DNA from: Uloborus plumipes | Taxonomy: Eukaryota; Arthropoda; Arachnida; Araneae; Uloboridae | DNA: 64,000 nt | Reading direction: 5' to 3' | Assembly: GCA_038373865.1 (NCBI GenBank) | Contig: JAXGGA010000018.1 | Location: 434,001-498,000 of the forward strand | Shown: positions 27,984-41,514 of the stretch, one piece after another | How the letters are laid out: every line of letters starts with the position of its first letter | How positions within the stretch are numbered: the first letter of the stretch is position 1 | Translations under genes and position numbers: made by a program | The notes under the pieces: generated by a model | What the model was told of the DNA's origin: nothing | Seen by the model: only the letters and a program-made list of their open reading frames with translations | Database searches by the model: none

Positions 27984-29080
27984 CTAAAATAGAAAATGGA
28001 AGAAATTTAGTACAAGTACACTTGTCATATTAAATTACTTTTCTGTTTATTTTAAGAAATATATAATCAAAACTTGCTTAAGCCCAAAATAAAATACTTT
28101 GTAGAAGAAATATTAACTGCTTTATAAAATACAAATACGTTTTAAATAAAATTTTGAAAAAGTTAAATATTGAAATAGTGCATGAGAACAGTATTAAAGA
28201 AGATACAGAAGAAATTAATTTTCCTATTTCTAAAAGATTTAAAGTGATTAATGATCATGCGAGTACTAAAAGCTCATGTCAAAGGCTTACATTTGTAGAT
28301 GTAATAATATACAAATATATTGGTTAGAAGTCGAAGCAAAAGCATGGATATGTACACGCTTAAGAAAGTTTTTCTTCCCTTTTTTAAGAGCATTGCGTAG
28401 CATGATAATTAGGAGAAATAACAACATTAAATATCAGTATAAATGCCTATTTTTCTCTGAGCATAAACACTGGGATTAGCATAAATTTAACTTTTGATTA
28501 AACATATTATCAGAAATCGAAACACATCAAATTTTTTCGTTCCACAGAAATAAGTACACATGTCTTTCTGAGAATATAATGCGCGCTCTTTTCATTATTA
28601 TCGCACACTTTTCATTTAGTTTTGAAACATGTTTCAGAGTAAAAGAATGTTTTATAAGTCCCTATATTAAATTGAATATCAAGTATAGCATAATTTAGGG
28701 AGCTAGTTAAAATAGTTTATGTTCCAACTGTTTTATTGGATAGTTATTTTTCTATAACTGTGGTACACAAAATCTAGCTTTAATAGATTGTTTCCTCTTG
28801 TTCAGTTAATTTAATTATTTCTTTAAGTGTATAAAGAAGGTATTGTTGGATATTTTTGACAAAAGAAGACCCTAGACGAACAGAATGGAAAAGAGATAGA
28901 AATCAAAATAATCTTGAAAGAGGCAAAATAAAAAAAGTCGGAGGAACCCTAAAAATAATGAGTCTTTTTTATAAAGTGCCTTCTGTGAAGAAGGTAAAAA
29001 ACCTAACCGGCTTTAGTAACTGGTAGCATAAAAGTTTCCCAAAGCTGCTTTCGAAACAATCTTCTCTTAAAAGATCTTAA
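27984..29080 (-). other. Intron or 5' region upstream of the SAM exon
   Basis: Ends at the TTCTATTTTAG acceptor with a T/C-rich tract. Otherwise A/T-rich; no exon recognised. Confidence 0.55.
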
Positions 29081-29520
29081 TTGAAGAAAAATGTCTAATC
29101 ACCCTTCTTGGCTCTTTGGAACTTAATTAGATATCCCTTCTGCTTCGGACGTTGAAGGTTTTCCCTAAGGCCTGGTATCTGTCGCTCATTGCAAATGCTT
29201 CACGTACGCATTGGGAGTGGCAGTTCAGGGCCATGATTTGACCTCCGGTGACCTCGGCTGAAGCAAGAATTCAAATTTCGCTTTTTAACTGCCTGTAGTC
29301 TTACGCTGCCAGTGGTATCACTGTAATTATTTTGTGGATATTGCTATACTTTGGATCTTCAGGCGGCTACACGGTGGCGCAGCCATGGGAGGGGCTCTTG
29401 AGGTTACACTTCAATGACAGCCTACGTAGAGAAGACTACGATTATTGTAAAGGTCAAAAGCGGTTCCTTACCAACGCCTTTGGTCTCCGCAGATGCTTAA
29501 GGAAGATAGTATAAAAGTAA
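29080..29520. other. Balanced-composition island
   Basis: G/C-richer block with TGACCTCCGGTGACCTCGGC, two TGACCT half sites 9 bp apart of the nuclear-receptor type. No coding evidence. Confidence 0.35.
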
Positions 29521-32280
29521 AGAAATGTGAAATTAAGGAATCTTTCAGAAGAAGGCAGGTATTTAGAGACAGATATTTCAGCATTTGTGACATCTCCAGG
29601 AAAATAACTCAAAATCTACCTACATCGATTTGGGGAAAGTGTAACCTTTCAAAGACTAATGGAATCATGGAAAGGAAGAATTTCAAGTAAAAAAAAGAAT
29701 AGAAATTGTACTGGGGGGGGGGGGTGATTTTTTTAGACAACCTGGAAAAAGTCGAATTGGAATTAGAATTGTGGTCGATTTCAACTGTCTGAAATGATGA
29801 CATAAAATGAGAAACAAATTAAGAAAAGTTTATTTTGCTCTTACGTACGATATATTTTGTATCACATAAGATAAAATGCCTTTGCATATTTATTTACAAT
29901 ATATTAAACTTTAAGAAGATTAGAAAACATAGTTTGTTGAATGCTTTTTAGCATGTTATAGTGAATTTTAGTCCGGAAATTATATAGAAAACGTCAAGTT
30001 AGCTGATTAAAATGAATACTAAGCATTAATTTTATAACGAACACATTGTGGTCAGATTGAACACACATTTTTTGACGCATCAATAACAAATCTTAATACC
30101 TGTATTTTTTACCAATACATTTATACGGATTTTATAACAAACATTAAAGTTGAGTGACTGTAGCATGAGGAATGACTTTGGTTTCAACGGAAACTTTATC
30201 ATCGCTCATGGCATTGTCATTTACAAATAGAAAGATTTAAAACCTATTCCCTCAATTAGTTAGGTTACCATATAAAATTTGCTGAAACGATATTTTTATT
30301 ACTAAGTGATTTTTTTCCATAGAAAAATGATTTGAAAAAAAGAGTGTAAGGGGGGGGGGGGAGATCAACTAAAAATATAACTATCTCTACCATAAACTTA
30401 CACAAAGGAAACTTTTTTAACAACAGGTGTATTTACATTTATCATCTTTTAGCATTCAAACCATCGTAAAAGATTTTAAGCATAATGCAATTGGTGAAAA
30501 AACCTCCTCAAAAGAAACAAAGTAATAAATCCAACATAGCAGTAACAATCTAATGGTACAATTAATTTGCAATTAATAAAGAAATGCTGTTTTTTTATCT
30601 TCGCTATTCATTTTTATTTGCATGGAGCTAACAATCACGCCAATATAAAATATGCGATTTTATGTCACATCTCAAATAAAACTAAGTCTTAGCAAATAAT
30701 TATGCATATGAAAATATATTTATTTCGACGGATATAAACAGTTTTTTCTTCTCTTGTATCGGTTTGATTGAGATTATATAGTTAAGTGGCTCAATTAGTA
30801 CTGCTTTTATGAACTTAATTAGTGCTGCCTTAAATCAACATCCTAAGTTATTACAGATAATTGAGATACAAAGCTTATTTCTAACTCGTTGCAATAGTTG
30901 AAACCAAATTTTCATTCTGATTTCACGGTTCATTTTATGATAATGGCTACAAAAAAGCTCAACGATTCAAATCACTTGATTTTTAGTACTTGTTAATTGT
31001 TTCTTTTTGAGCATGCGGCATTTAGCTGGTGATGAAGGGTGAGCAGCTTTTATTTTGAGATAGTGCAGTAGTAAACAAATATAAATCGTTCTAAAAAATG
31101 CTGTTAAAAATATTTACGACTTAGGTTAAAGTTACTTTTTTTTAACTTAAAAAAAAGGAATTTTTTATTTTAACTATGAAAAATTCATTTCAGATCAGTT
31201 TTTAAAGAGCTGTACAGCTGGGATATTACACCGTTACGGATCTAGCAATCAAACTTTAAACATAATTGTCATTTTTTGTAATCAACGAATCCGCACCAAA
31301 ATTTAAGATATAATAAGTAACATCAAATTATGCAAGAGAAAAAAATGTACATTGCTGTCCGACCAAATTGTAATTATATGTGTTTGAAGTTTGACTGTTA
31401 CGTCCTTAAAGGGGTAATTGTCCAGCTAAAAATGATCACAAGACTAAATATAGAGCACGATACTTTTCTTTATTTTTATAGTACATTTTTACAATGCTGC
31501 TGTATATTGAAGCTTGAAAAGCAATAAATTCGCTTAAACGCACTGTTGTGTCTGCGATTTAAGAACAATTTCATTCAAACTAATTGTTTATACTATAAAT
31601 TTCTTAACTTACAAAGCATACTTTTCAAAGTTCTACTTCATTGCCATCAGTGCAAATTTAAAAAATTGTTAATTTTCCATATTTATATTATATTGATTTT
31701 GCGCACTATCGCTAAATGTCAGCAAAACATGTTTTTAATCGAATCAGAGAACAGCATCGCATCGCATTAATGGATTTAAGGTCCAGGAAATAGTTTTTAA
31801 TTTAACTTTTCTGTTAAATTAAAATGCAATTATTTAATGTCCTAAAAGAGTCATACGAAAATTATTTGTGCTAAAGAAACCAATTGAGAATGAAAGGGAT
31901 ATATTTGAAACGAACTTATTAATAATAACGCTGTTATTCAGTTTTATTGTTAAAAGTTAAAACAGCTGCCGTTCCTGCATTTATAATTTTGGAATCGATA
32001 AAGGAATACTTCTATAATACCGTAAATATTTAGGCATATTTATACTGCTTACGCTTCAGGCTAAGAATTAAATACTGCATTCAAAAAAGCTAAAATTAAA
32101 TTTGTGCCATACTATTTATATAACACTAACTTTGCTAAACCAATTCATTGGAGATATTCATAGTTATCTTTCAGCTTTCTTCGCATGCTGAAACCCATTC
32201 TGAATTTACGATGAATATTTGAAAAGACGAGTACATGAAACTTAATGAACGTGAAATAAATATTTTTAAAAAATCGCCCT
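29521..32280. other. AT-rich non-coding
   Basis: Two G12 runs (29713, 30350). Several low-complexity ORFs; none supported. Confidence 0.55.
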
Positions 32281-32492
32281 TTTATACAGAGGAACAATAA
32301 GATAAAGCCAAATGTCTGAAAACTCCAGCTAATGAAGAAAGACTAACTAGCACAGAACCCGCTAGGTAATTCCGCGCCTTTAGCCTAGATGAGGCAATTG
32401 ATCCACAATGGTCAATTATGTGCACGGAAAACACCAGGAATGCATAAACTAGTACACAAGGATATCGCACGAGGAATCTGTCTTACTGTTAG

Positions 32493-32710
32493 ACAAATGC
32501 TTTTCCAAAGCATAGCTTGACTTTTCCCTTTTTAATTGGACCAAGAGCATCTAGGATTCGTTACAAATGCTTCTCCAAACCATGATCGGACTTTTCCTTT
32601 TTTTAATTGGAACGAGAGCATCTAGGATTCATTACAAATGCTTTTCCAAACCATGATCGGACTTTTCATTTTTTTTTTTTAATTGGAACGAGAGCATCTT
32701 AAGATTCGTT
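32493..32710. repeat. Three tandem copies of a ~71-bp unit
   Basis: Units start with ACAAATGCTT at 32493, 32563 and 32634, each followed by CCAAACCATGATCGGACTTT-like sequence, a T-run, AATTGGAACGAGAGCATCT and AGGATTC. Copies two and three are nearly identical; copy one is more diverged, and the T-run length varies. The array sits at the edge of a higher-GC island (about 32700-33110). Confidence 0.9.
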
Positions 32711-33110
32711 CATTATTTCTCAAACTAAGAAGGGAGCCGAGCATTCACTTCCCAATAGAGGCCATTGTGACCTCGGCCTTTGGTAATGGCCGGCCGCTTT
32801 CCCTCTCGGCTTCGCGGATGTTGGAGGTCAACGGATGAACTTCTGGAGCTTAGGATGAAGGGTGGGGCATTTATCGACCGGTCCCCACCTTACAAAAGGG
32901 TGGGATCCAAAATAAAGCCTTTGCAATTTGTAGATTCCTAATGTGGCGGCCATTCATGTCGTCTTGGCTCTTTTGACACGATGATGACAGTGTTTGGGAA
33001 ATTATTGGACTGTTAAAAATAATTCCGGGTTTAGTATTGGCATTTGGAGTCCCGTCAAATGTTTCAACTAGCAAGTGGTGGTCTAGAAGGGCAAAACGTG
33101 CTCTCCTCTT
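32711..33110. other. Balanced-composition island
   Basis: G/C-rich around 32761-32820 (GGCCGGCCGC, a NotI/FseI-like core) directly after the 71-bp tandem repeats. A minus-strand 80-codon frame has no domain. Confidence 0.35.
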
Positions 33111-36100
33111 CATATGCTAAAGTTAGGTAAAAAATAACTTCAATAGACAAATATATTTCATTGAGTGCAATTATCGCTATTACAAGAACATTGGATAGTT
33201 TCTTTGACTGCTTTAACACATTCATGAAACTAATTGCTAGTATATTGCTATTGCTGCAGCTTTGACGTTCTTTGAACTTATAGCAAAAAATCAAACATTT
33301 TATTCGTGGAAATGGAATATTTTAGGAATAACATCGTTTTGACTGAAAGAATGGGACAATTTGTGTTGATTTTAAGAATGAAAAAATTACTCCAGCGTAT
33401 GCTATACAGAACCGCTGCCCTTATATTTCATGAAAAATTGAAAAATAATTGGAATGAATTAACTTTTCTGAGTTATTTGTTATACTTTGAGAAAAGCTGC
33501 CAAAGATGCATTTAAAAATTTGGTTCTTCGTGAATCTTGTTTCACTCTAGAGTGAGTGCAGGTTTTAGAGATATATTCTTGTAATAGAAATAAATAAGTT
33601 TTTGTAATACAGTTGAATGCAGTTTCCCCTTCCTTTTTTCTCCTAAAACCAAATACCTAAAATGACGTTAATAGATGCGGCTAGGCTACAGAATGCTTTA
33701 GAAATTACAATTATGTAGTGGAAAAAATACTTTCCAATGCATTATTGTAATTTCGCAAAATTTTCAGGGAAAGAAAATCAAAGCGAAAATTATGCGTAAG
33801 TTATGTAAGTCCTTAGTTTTTCTTGGAATTAAAACGAAAAAGGAGATGAAAAAACTGGAATTCTTAACGAGAGATTATAAATTGGATTACATTTATTCTG
33901 AGTACCTTTGAGTCATTCCGGTTAACATTTGCGCCGCTTGAGGTTTTTTAGCATATTTTATTTCCAAAAAAAAAAAAACGGAAGTTTCAGGGCTGCACTT
34001 ACCCGGCAAGGTTATGAAATAAGTTTATTACTCTCTATCTTTCAAAAAATACAGTGATAGTATTTTCAATATTGTTTACCATGTGTGAATATTTTGACAG
34101 TTTATTGCACCATTCACTAATTCAGAAGCTATTTTTAAAATTGTTGAAAGTGTTCTTCCCATATTGTAAGAGTCAATGCAATATTTTAAATAATAGAAAT
34201 AATGTGAGGCTAGGAACAAAGGGAGAGTTTTTAAACATTTATAAATTTTAATATCAATGAAGCTAAATTAACAAGCTGTCTGGAAATAGCTACATTTTTT
34301 TTTTGAAAAGTCAGATGCCTATACGCTTTACTACAGATAGGCTCAAAGTATCGATTCTAAGCATGCCATATTAATATGAATAATGTAAATTGCTCAAATC
34401 TAAATTACTAATAAGTATAAAGTGTGTGTTCGTCATGAAATCATAGTAATAGTCTTAAAATTGTAATTAAAGCAGAAACGAAATTGTTTAGCTTTCAAAC
34501 TGCCAAAAAGAATTTAAAAACCTCATTTTTTAAAAGTTTCATATCTTCCTAGCTTCATGAAACTAACATTTCCCTCACAGGACAAGCCATAGAGGGATGA
34601 AACAATAAAAATAAACCATACTCGAAAGCACATCATCTAACGCACCACACACAAGAGGATAGAAAGAGTATGTTTAGAAGGTCAAGACATAATAACTCAG
34701 AAACGATTCTCTAATTACGAGTTACTCGCTTCTCTTTGTGTTAACACAGCTTTTACGATGTCTGTTATGTGGCTTGGCTGCAAAAAGCGCCACTACATTA
34801 ATACAAGAGCATGTTTCCGACACTCCTCTTTGCCCCTCGTTAATACAGCTGAATATGAAGTGGAAAAAATTACATTACGAACTGGTAGCTAATCCTTTTT
34901 TTCTGCCCTTCTTCATTGCAGAAATTCTAATAGTAAGAAGATAAGCAATACTTTCATAAGAAGTTGGCTTCGTTATTATATCACGATTTCGTTTAAGCGA
35001 GTTCATAAGCGGCAACAGACTTGGGTAATCTAATGTAAATGTGCACAAGTTGAGTTATGGTAATTTTTGCTGAAGATAATAGAACCTCAGAAGCATAAGA
35101 GCATCCGACAGTTTTTTAGCATCTAAATGTTACCTAGAGGCCTCGGGGCTAGACTTCATGCAGCCATTACCGTTTTCTTTTCTTAAATTACGGGAGGATT
35201 TGCTTTTTTAATACCTAGCTGCTAATCTCTTGGACATTAGCTTAATGAGCCGAGTAGGAATAGCTTTCGAAAAATGCCGCATATATTCAGATTAGATTTG
35301 CGCTGGAAATAAAACAATTTTATTCAGATTAAGATTTTGAACTTCGGGCATTATCACTATGTATATTAATGTAATAATAGGCTATTTCTAATTCTCCATC
35401 GTGACTAAAAATACAAAGCGCAAAGTTATTTTACGTTGAACGATTATTTCAAATAAAATTTTTTTCAAGAAACTTTTTAAACAGATACTTGGATTTGCAT
35501 TTATAATAAGAAGCAATGGCTTACAAATCCACTCCATGCATAGGAAAGGAAACAGATTATATATTTTTACTTCTTACTTTAGGTAAAAGTAATATCAACT
35601 CTGTTTACAAGCACACATATGTAACGCAAGTCAAGATAATAATAATAATATGTATGTCTAAATTGATTAAAATTTATATCAATGGTAAGCTCAATGATTT
35701 TTCTCGTTAGTAAAGAACATGCTACTCTACCCCTCCTGTTTTTTTTTTTTTTTTTACTTTGATTAAGCTTTAGCGACTGCTCGCAAATACACAAATGCAA
35801 CGCGTTAAATTAAAAAAAAGGGGCTAGTTAACTCTTACATAGATAAAACAATCAAGAATATAGAATGAATGTTTCGTGTGTGGCTTGAAATACCAGATAA
35901 CTACTTAAGAAAAAAGGGGGAGAAACATGATAGGTCTGGATATCTTTTTCACAGTCAACTACATACACTAATTTTAAAATAACAAAAATGTATAAAACAT
36001 ATTTTCTGGTTTTGCTGAAACAATGAGATTCAAAAATTAACCTCTTTTGAGGAGGAGGAGGTATCTAAATATTTAAACTTAAAGAATCGACACTTTAATT

Positions 36101-36190
36101 ATAATAAAATATACATAGTTGAATAACAAAAAAAAAATATAGATATCTAAAATCTTAAAATTGTAAGCATCATTTCAGACCAAAGACATC
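33111..36190. other. AT-rich non-coding
   Basis: No gene or TIR element seen; T17 near 35740 and small islands near 34700-34860. Confidence 0.5.
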
Positions 36191-36570
36191 TTTTAATATA
36201 GAATTTGTCCCTTTGCTAGCCAAGCGCGCAAAAACCCTTTGAAGCCGATGGTTGGTTAATCTACAACCGGCGTGCGCAGACAAAACTCCTAGCATTAGAT
36301 TCCATTAGACACCTATGGTGTGCAATTGCTCCTTCCTGTTCCTTTTAAGCAATTTCCCTATTGACGAATATTATTTATTTGAATAGAACCCTTTGCCACA
36401 AACTCGCCGTTTTTTACCCTTTGTAATTTTCCCGTTCCGTTTTGTCACTTGGGTAAGTAAGCGCTTAAGTGCTTTGCCCGCGTGACGTCATCCTGTCACA
36501 AGGCTTATTTGCTGAGGACGCCAATTTTAGAAAAGCTTGAAATGGTGAGGGCACCGCTTCAACAATCTCA
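36190..36570. other. Balanced-composition island
   Basis: Contains TGACGTCA (36483-36490), a perfect CRE palindrome, in a G/C-richer block (CCCGCGTGACGTCATCC). This is a candidate regulatory element. No coding evidence. Confidence 0.4.
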
Positions 36571-38590
36571 GAAAAGTTAAGAGGTCAGAGTTGGTTTCCT
36601 TTCTTTCTTAATGGTTCTTTCTCCCAAAGTTCGATTATCGGGTTAGAGACGTTACGATAAAGGCATTTAATGCATTACCTAAGAACATTATCGAATTACT
36701 GACATAGAAGTTATTGGTAGAAAAATGAATGAAGATTCGGGGACATCGGCGCATTGAAAGGGCAAAGCCCTTAAATATTTGCTACTAATAGTTTTGTTAG
36801 TGACGAAGATTCATAAACGTGTATGTGTAGTCACCATTTTTTTTTTCACGTGTTTGCTTATAAGAGAGTTTAGAGCACTAGTGGTTCAAGCTTGAATTTG
36901 TGTCGCTTATGTTTATTCTCGGATTTTCAGTTGACCACTTTCAAAGCTTTGCTGCAGTAAATTTTCTGAATCTTATTTGAGTTATTTCCAAAAGGTTAAT
37001 TTTGCAAATGTTTGGCAAGCTACCTGAAGTCACACTATTTTTCCGTGGACAGGAAAATGTAGGAAAAATGAGTTTTAAGGATATTTGAAGACACTTTTTT
37101 TTTTATTTCTCACAAGCATCAGGAAAGTATTGAACTTAGAAGCTAAGCCACAGGTTTTTAGTGGAAACTGTTCATCATGTTTGTACAATAAAACTGAAGT
37201 AAGATCGATGACATTAATGCAAAAATTAAAAGAAAGAGAGAAAAGCGAAATATATGTAGATTGCTATTTATCTCCTTGGGGCAGGCATTGCTTTGACACT
37301 CTCATATTAATAAAACTTCTTTCGCATGAAGACATTATGTTTTCAATTTCCTAAAATCTATGAACTTTTTTGAAATAGTCTTGAGAATGTTTTCGACCAA
37401 TGCATAAATAATGTTTTTCTTATTTGGGGTAGATGGTTTTTTATTCCTAGAAGTTGTAGAGAGAATAGAACATTCAACCTCAAGAAATTTATGCAAATGA
37501 ACTTGAACCACAGTTGTACTCTGGCACACTTGTAAAGGAGAAAAAAAGAAAGGTTTTTGTTTTTTTTTTTGTTTTTTTTTTTTTGAGAGAGAGTTCTTGG
37601 TACGTTAAGTTGTAAACCGCGTAATAAAACACTTATGAACTTTTTCTTGAAGAAAAAATCATACCTAATTTTACCCCCACCCTAAAGTACATCGAATTTT
37701 GTCCCTTCAACTATCACATTTTGTTAGATATCTACAGAACAGCGTATTATAGTATTTTCTACAGTTACACTATACTTTAAGACCTTTTGATTCTTTTAAT
37801 TTAAAAAAAAAGTACTACGTCTCTTAACTATTTATATCAGTAAATTCAACAAAATGAAGTCAAAAAAAAAAAAAAAAAAGAAAGAGAAGAAAAAAAACCA
37901 TAAAATATTCGTTTATGATAAATTTGGAACTAATTTAATTTTCCATTTAATTTTGTACATCATTCATTATAATGCGATATGACATTGCTAGTATAGTTAT
38001 CCTAAAAAATTGCATATTATTTTTTAAAAAATGTTTTGTACGTAATTTGGGAGAAAGCTACCTATTATCTTTATGCTTCCTTCGTCTTAGCCTATTTTTT
38101 GCCATTAAGTCGAGGATTTTTTTAAACAAATATAAAGGATAAGCATGAATAAATTTTAGAAAATATGAATAGAACATTTTAAAGATAATAGCCAAAATTG
38201 TTTTTGCTCTTGTGTACACACACATGCTTTTAATGTTTCTACAAGAATATTAGTAGAAATTAATATGTGAAACAAGTCTTAACTAAGGTCAAACAAGTTT
38301 TTAGCTTTGTATTCTTAAATGAATGTATTTTTGTATTTTAAGTAAAAATTAATCATCGTGGGAAATGACGGGGCAAATTTTGGAATTTTAAAATATTACT
38401 CTAAAAACATTATGGTATACTATTTTTTTAATACTAAACTTTAAAAACCAAAATACTAGCATCTATTCTTGCCTGGCATTTTCAATTTCATTCTTAGAAA
38501 GCTAGATTTTTTTTCGTGCAATCCCTGTTATAAAAGGTTTAATCTTCTCTTACATTTTACTTCTCGGTTGCACCAAAATGAATTTCATTC
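36571..38590. other. AT-rich non-coding
   Basis: Low-complexity T and A tracts at 37559-37583 and 37863-37900. No gene. Confidence 0.55.
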
Positions 38591-38598
38591 TTCTAAAA

Positions 38599-40148
38599 CA
38601 GTGGTTCTCAACGGGGGCGATACCGCCCCCCGGTGGGCGGTGGGAAGATGTTGAGGGGCGGTGAACATATTTTGGGCGGCAGGGGGGCGGTGGACATATT
38701 TTGGGCGCTAAGGAGCGGTGGGTATATTTTGAAATGTGCTTGTAAGGACATGTTTCGGGAAGGGGGTGGTAGGAAATCTTCTGATTTTGTTCTCCAAAAG
38801 ATAGCTTTAACATTTATTTTCTAGGGTTACTCCCGAACCCTGATCTTTCTCCTAATGTCCTCTTCTCTAAACGTTACCAGGTCAATTTCTAAAAAAGTCT
38901 GTGTGAGAGCCACCCGACTTGACAGACTCATTGTGCCGTTAGAGCATCCCCCCCCCCCAAAGCCAAACCAAAGCAACACCAAAGGTTGAACTCTGAACAA
39001 ACGCATTCTTCAGAGTTCAATGCGGAAAATAAATTCCGGAGGAAACTCCGGAACCTTTGAGTCAACATCAACAAAAAAAAAGCTTAAATTTGCGTTTTTT
39101 ATACTTCAATTTCAGAGAACACTGGAAATAGCTCTGACTTCCTAACATTGTTAAACTTAGCCTTAAAATAATTTCAATTTCAAAAAATCATTAAGAGAGA
39201 CCTCTTTCTCCCTAGTTAACGTTACCAAAAATTGCCTAAAACAGCGTCAATTTTAAATGTTTCACCTATGGTGGAATCTGAACCCAAGTCTCAACAGCAC
39301 AAAACCTAAGATTAAAGAAACTGCACTTTTACGACTTCGTTTTCCGAAGTAATTTCGGGGGATATCCTCAATACCTCACAGCCATCTTTACTCTGATGAC
39401 GCCAAAGGTATACTTATTTATTTTACTATCTTATCTAACATTCACAGCAATAAATTTCTCAAAAAGAATTTCTTTCAAATTAACTTATCTTATAATTCGT
39501 AAATTCAACTTATTTCAGTTTCTTTTAAAATAGAAACTTGATTTATAATCTTTAAGGGTGACAGGTATGGGTCATAGTTTCAAGGCTGGGAAAATTGGAA
39601 GGTCCGGCTTAGTTATTGTCCTTCCTTCCACAGTATAATCCTATATCCGTACGTAATAAATAGGAAATGTGCATTCTATAAATGAGGTAAAGAAGAACAA
39701 CACTGCGCACAATGTTAGGAATCGGACTGGTCAAGGAACTATCTGAAAGTAGTGTATTTTTCAAAATATATTTGTTTTCAAATAAAAATGTTGAAAATTG
39801 CATTTTTATTTCAAACCGTGTTGTTCTCATTTAACTTAAAAATGGTTCACTCATTTAATGGTCCCATTCTAGGCATTTGATTATCACTCTGACAAAGCTT
39901 TTCAGAGGAAAAAAAGTGCTCGTTTTTTTTGAAAAAATATTATATAAAGACAAAAAAAAAAGCATTAAGCATGTTTTTCTGCAGCATAGTTTGCAATCTG
40001 TTTGAGCAAAATTATAGAGTTAAACTGGTCCAAAAAAGTGCTTTACCTCCCCTCTCCCTTCCAGTTTTACATCCGTTCTCAAAGGGGGCGTTGAAACAAT
40101 TTTCACTCCTAAAGGGGGCGGTAGCTGTAAAAAGGTTGAGAACCACTG
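38599..40148. mobile_element. hAT-superfamily non-autonomous element
   Basis: Left end CAGTGGTTCTCAACGGGGGC and right end (reverse complement) CAGTGGTTCTCAACCTTTTT share a 14-bp TIR typical of animal hAT elements. The flanks are 8-bp target duplications differing at one base: TTCTAAAA (38591-38598) and CTCTAAAA (40149-40156). Length is 1550 bp. G/C-rich subterminal segments (GGGGGCG motifs) occur at both ends. I found no transposase ORF or BED finger, so it is a deletion derivative or internally replaced copy that needed an autonomous relative to move. Confidence 0.9.
38653..38739. repeat. 28-29 bp tandem subrepeats inside the hAT left end
   Basis: Three imperfect units built on GGGGCGGTGGACATATTTTG occur at 29- then 28-bp spacing. 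The third is the most diverged (GGAGCGGTGGGTATATTTTG). They lie just inside the left TIR of the hAT element, where subterminal repeats often bind transposase. Confidence 0.8.
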
Positions 40149-40156
40149 CTCTAAAA

Positions 40157-40698
40157 TAACGCTGAGTGAAAAATTCCCATTTTTTACAATAATAATTATT
40201 ATTTTTAAAAACATATCAAATTTAAAACGTTGTCCCTAAAAAAATATTATTGAAGTCGAATTTTGTAAAGACTTCATAAAGCTATTAATATAACTTACAT
40301 TTCTAAATATATAAAAAAAAACTTGAAATTCATATTCCTAAAAATTACAAAAATATTATATTTTAAACATATCATACCAAATAAAAAAAAACTTTCATAA
40401 TGGCTCGTAAAGGAAATTAGTAATTTTAATGTAAATGCGCATGCCTCGAATCAAATGCAATATAGATGACATAGTGATTTGATATACAAATAGAAAACAC
40501 GCTAGAAATTCACAAAATAGGTAGTGTTTATCACGCGCGATGAAAAAAAAAAAGAGAGTTAGATAATTTAATTTTTTCATTTATTTATGTTTTGACTAAA
40601 ATCAGATTAAAAAAAAAACACGAACCGAATTAAAACATATCTTTATAATTAAACTATTTTTTTCTATAGAAAGTTAAAAATTAAAACATCTATATTAC

Positions 40699-40788
<90 letters not shown>

Positions 40789-41514
40789 CATGTAGCTACA
40801 TGCATACCACATTGCTTTAACTAACAAGAGCTTTTGGTAGAAGCAATATTGAGTTTTAATTTTCCTTTTTTTTTTCTTTTCATAGTTATTGTAACTAAGG
40901 CGGTACTTTGTGGAGAAGGCCCTGCCCAGCTCAATCAAATAAAAAAAGGCAAGAAATTTAGTTTTCAAAAGGGTTCGTTGATCCAAAGGTTTTGAGATAG
41001 AAGCTAACAGGTCGAAATATGTTCAAATTAGAAAATAGCTAAACGCTTAACGCATTTCAGCACCAAAGAAATGTGTTTAACTAAACGTTTCAGCACCAAA
41101 GAATCTCGTGGAGCGACTTCATTGCGAAACGAAAACATTGTAAGTTCCTCCCAATGGAAACGAAACTCGACCCAGACATTTGTATAAATTTTGTAGATAA
41201 GAGCAGAACGTTACCCAGTGGCCACTGCAGGGTAATTATTGAGCTAATATCAAAGGCAAGCAGTGGCAGTTATGCAGTTTTTCCCACTTCATCAATGCAG
41301 AAGCTTCTGCAAGCGAGCGTGCGTCTTTGCTTCTTAATGGGCACGATTTTCCACTTATGCGGCAACAGTGGCCTGACTCTAGCTTCTTTACCTGTCTAGG
41401 CGGCTGCTTCTTCTTCCTCGAGTAACAGAAATCCCCCTCCATCCTCCCAACCGACTTAGTGATCTTCCCTCCAGCTTCTTCGCCCGCTTCGTTTTTATCG
41501 TCATTTGTTACTCG
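40157..41514. other. AT-rich non-coding, then a balanced island
   Basis: (TA)n at 40702-40787. From about 41090 the composition becomes balanced, with an unsupported 81-codon frame (41154-41399). Two copies of TTTCAGCACCAAAGAA (41056, 41088) form a 32-bp direct repeat. Confidence 0.5.
40702..40787. repeat. (TA)n microsatellite, ~42 units
   Basis: About 85 bp of uninterrupted alternating T and A. It lies about 550 bp downstream of the hAT element. It would form cruciform or unpaired DNA easily, and its length is probably polymorphic. Confidence 0.98.

Noticed and set aside
29249..32777. Shared 11-mer GTGACCTCGGC at 29249 and 32767
   Set aside because: Hundreds of repeated 11-mers are expected by chance in 64 kb, so it is not evidence of a shared regulatory code.
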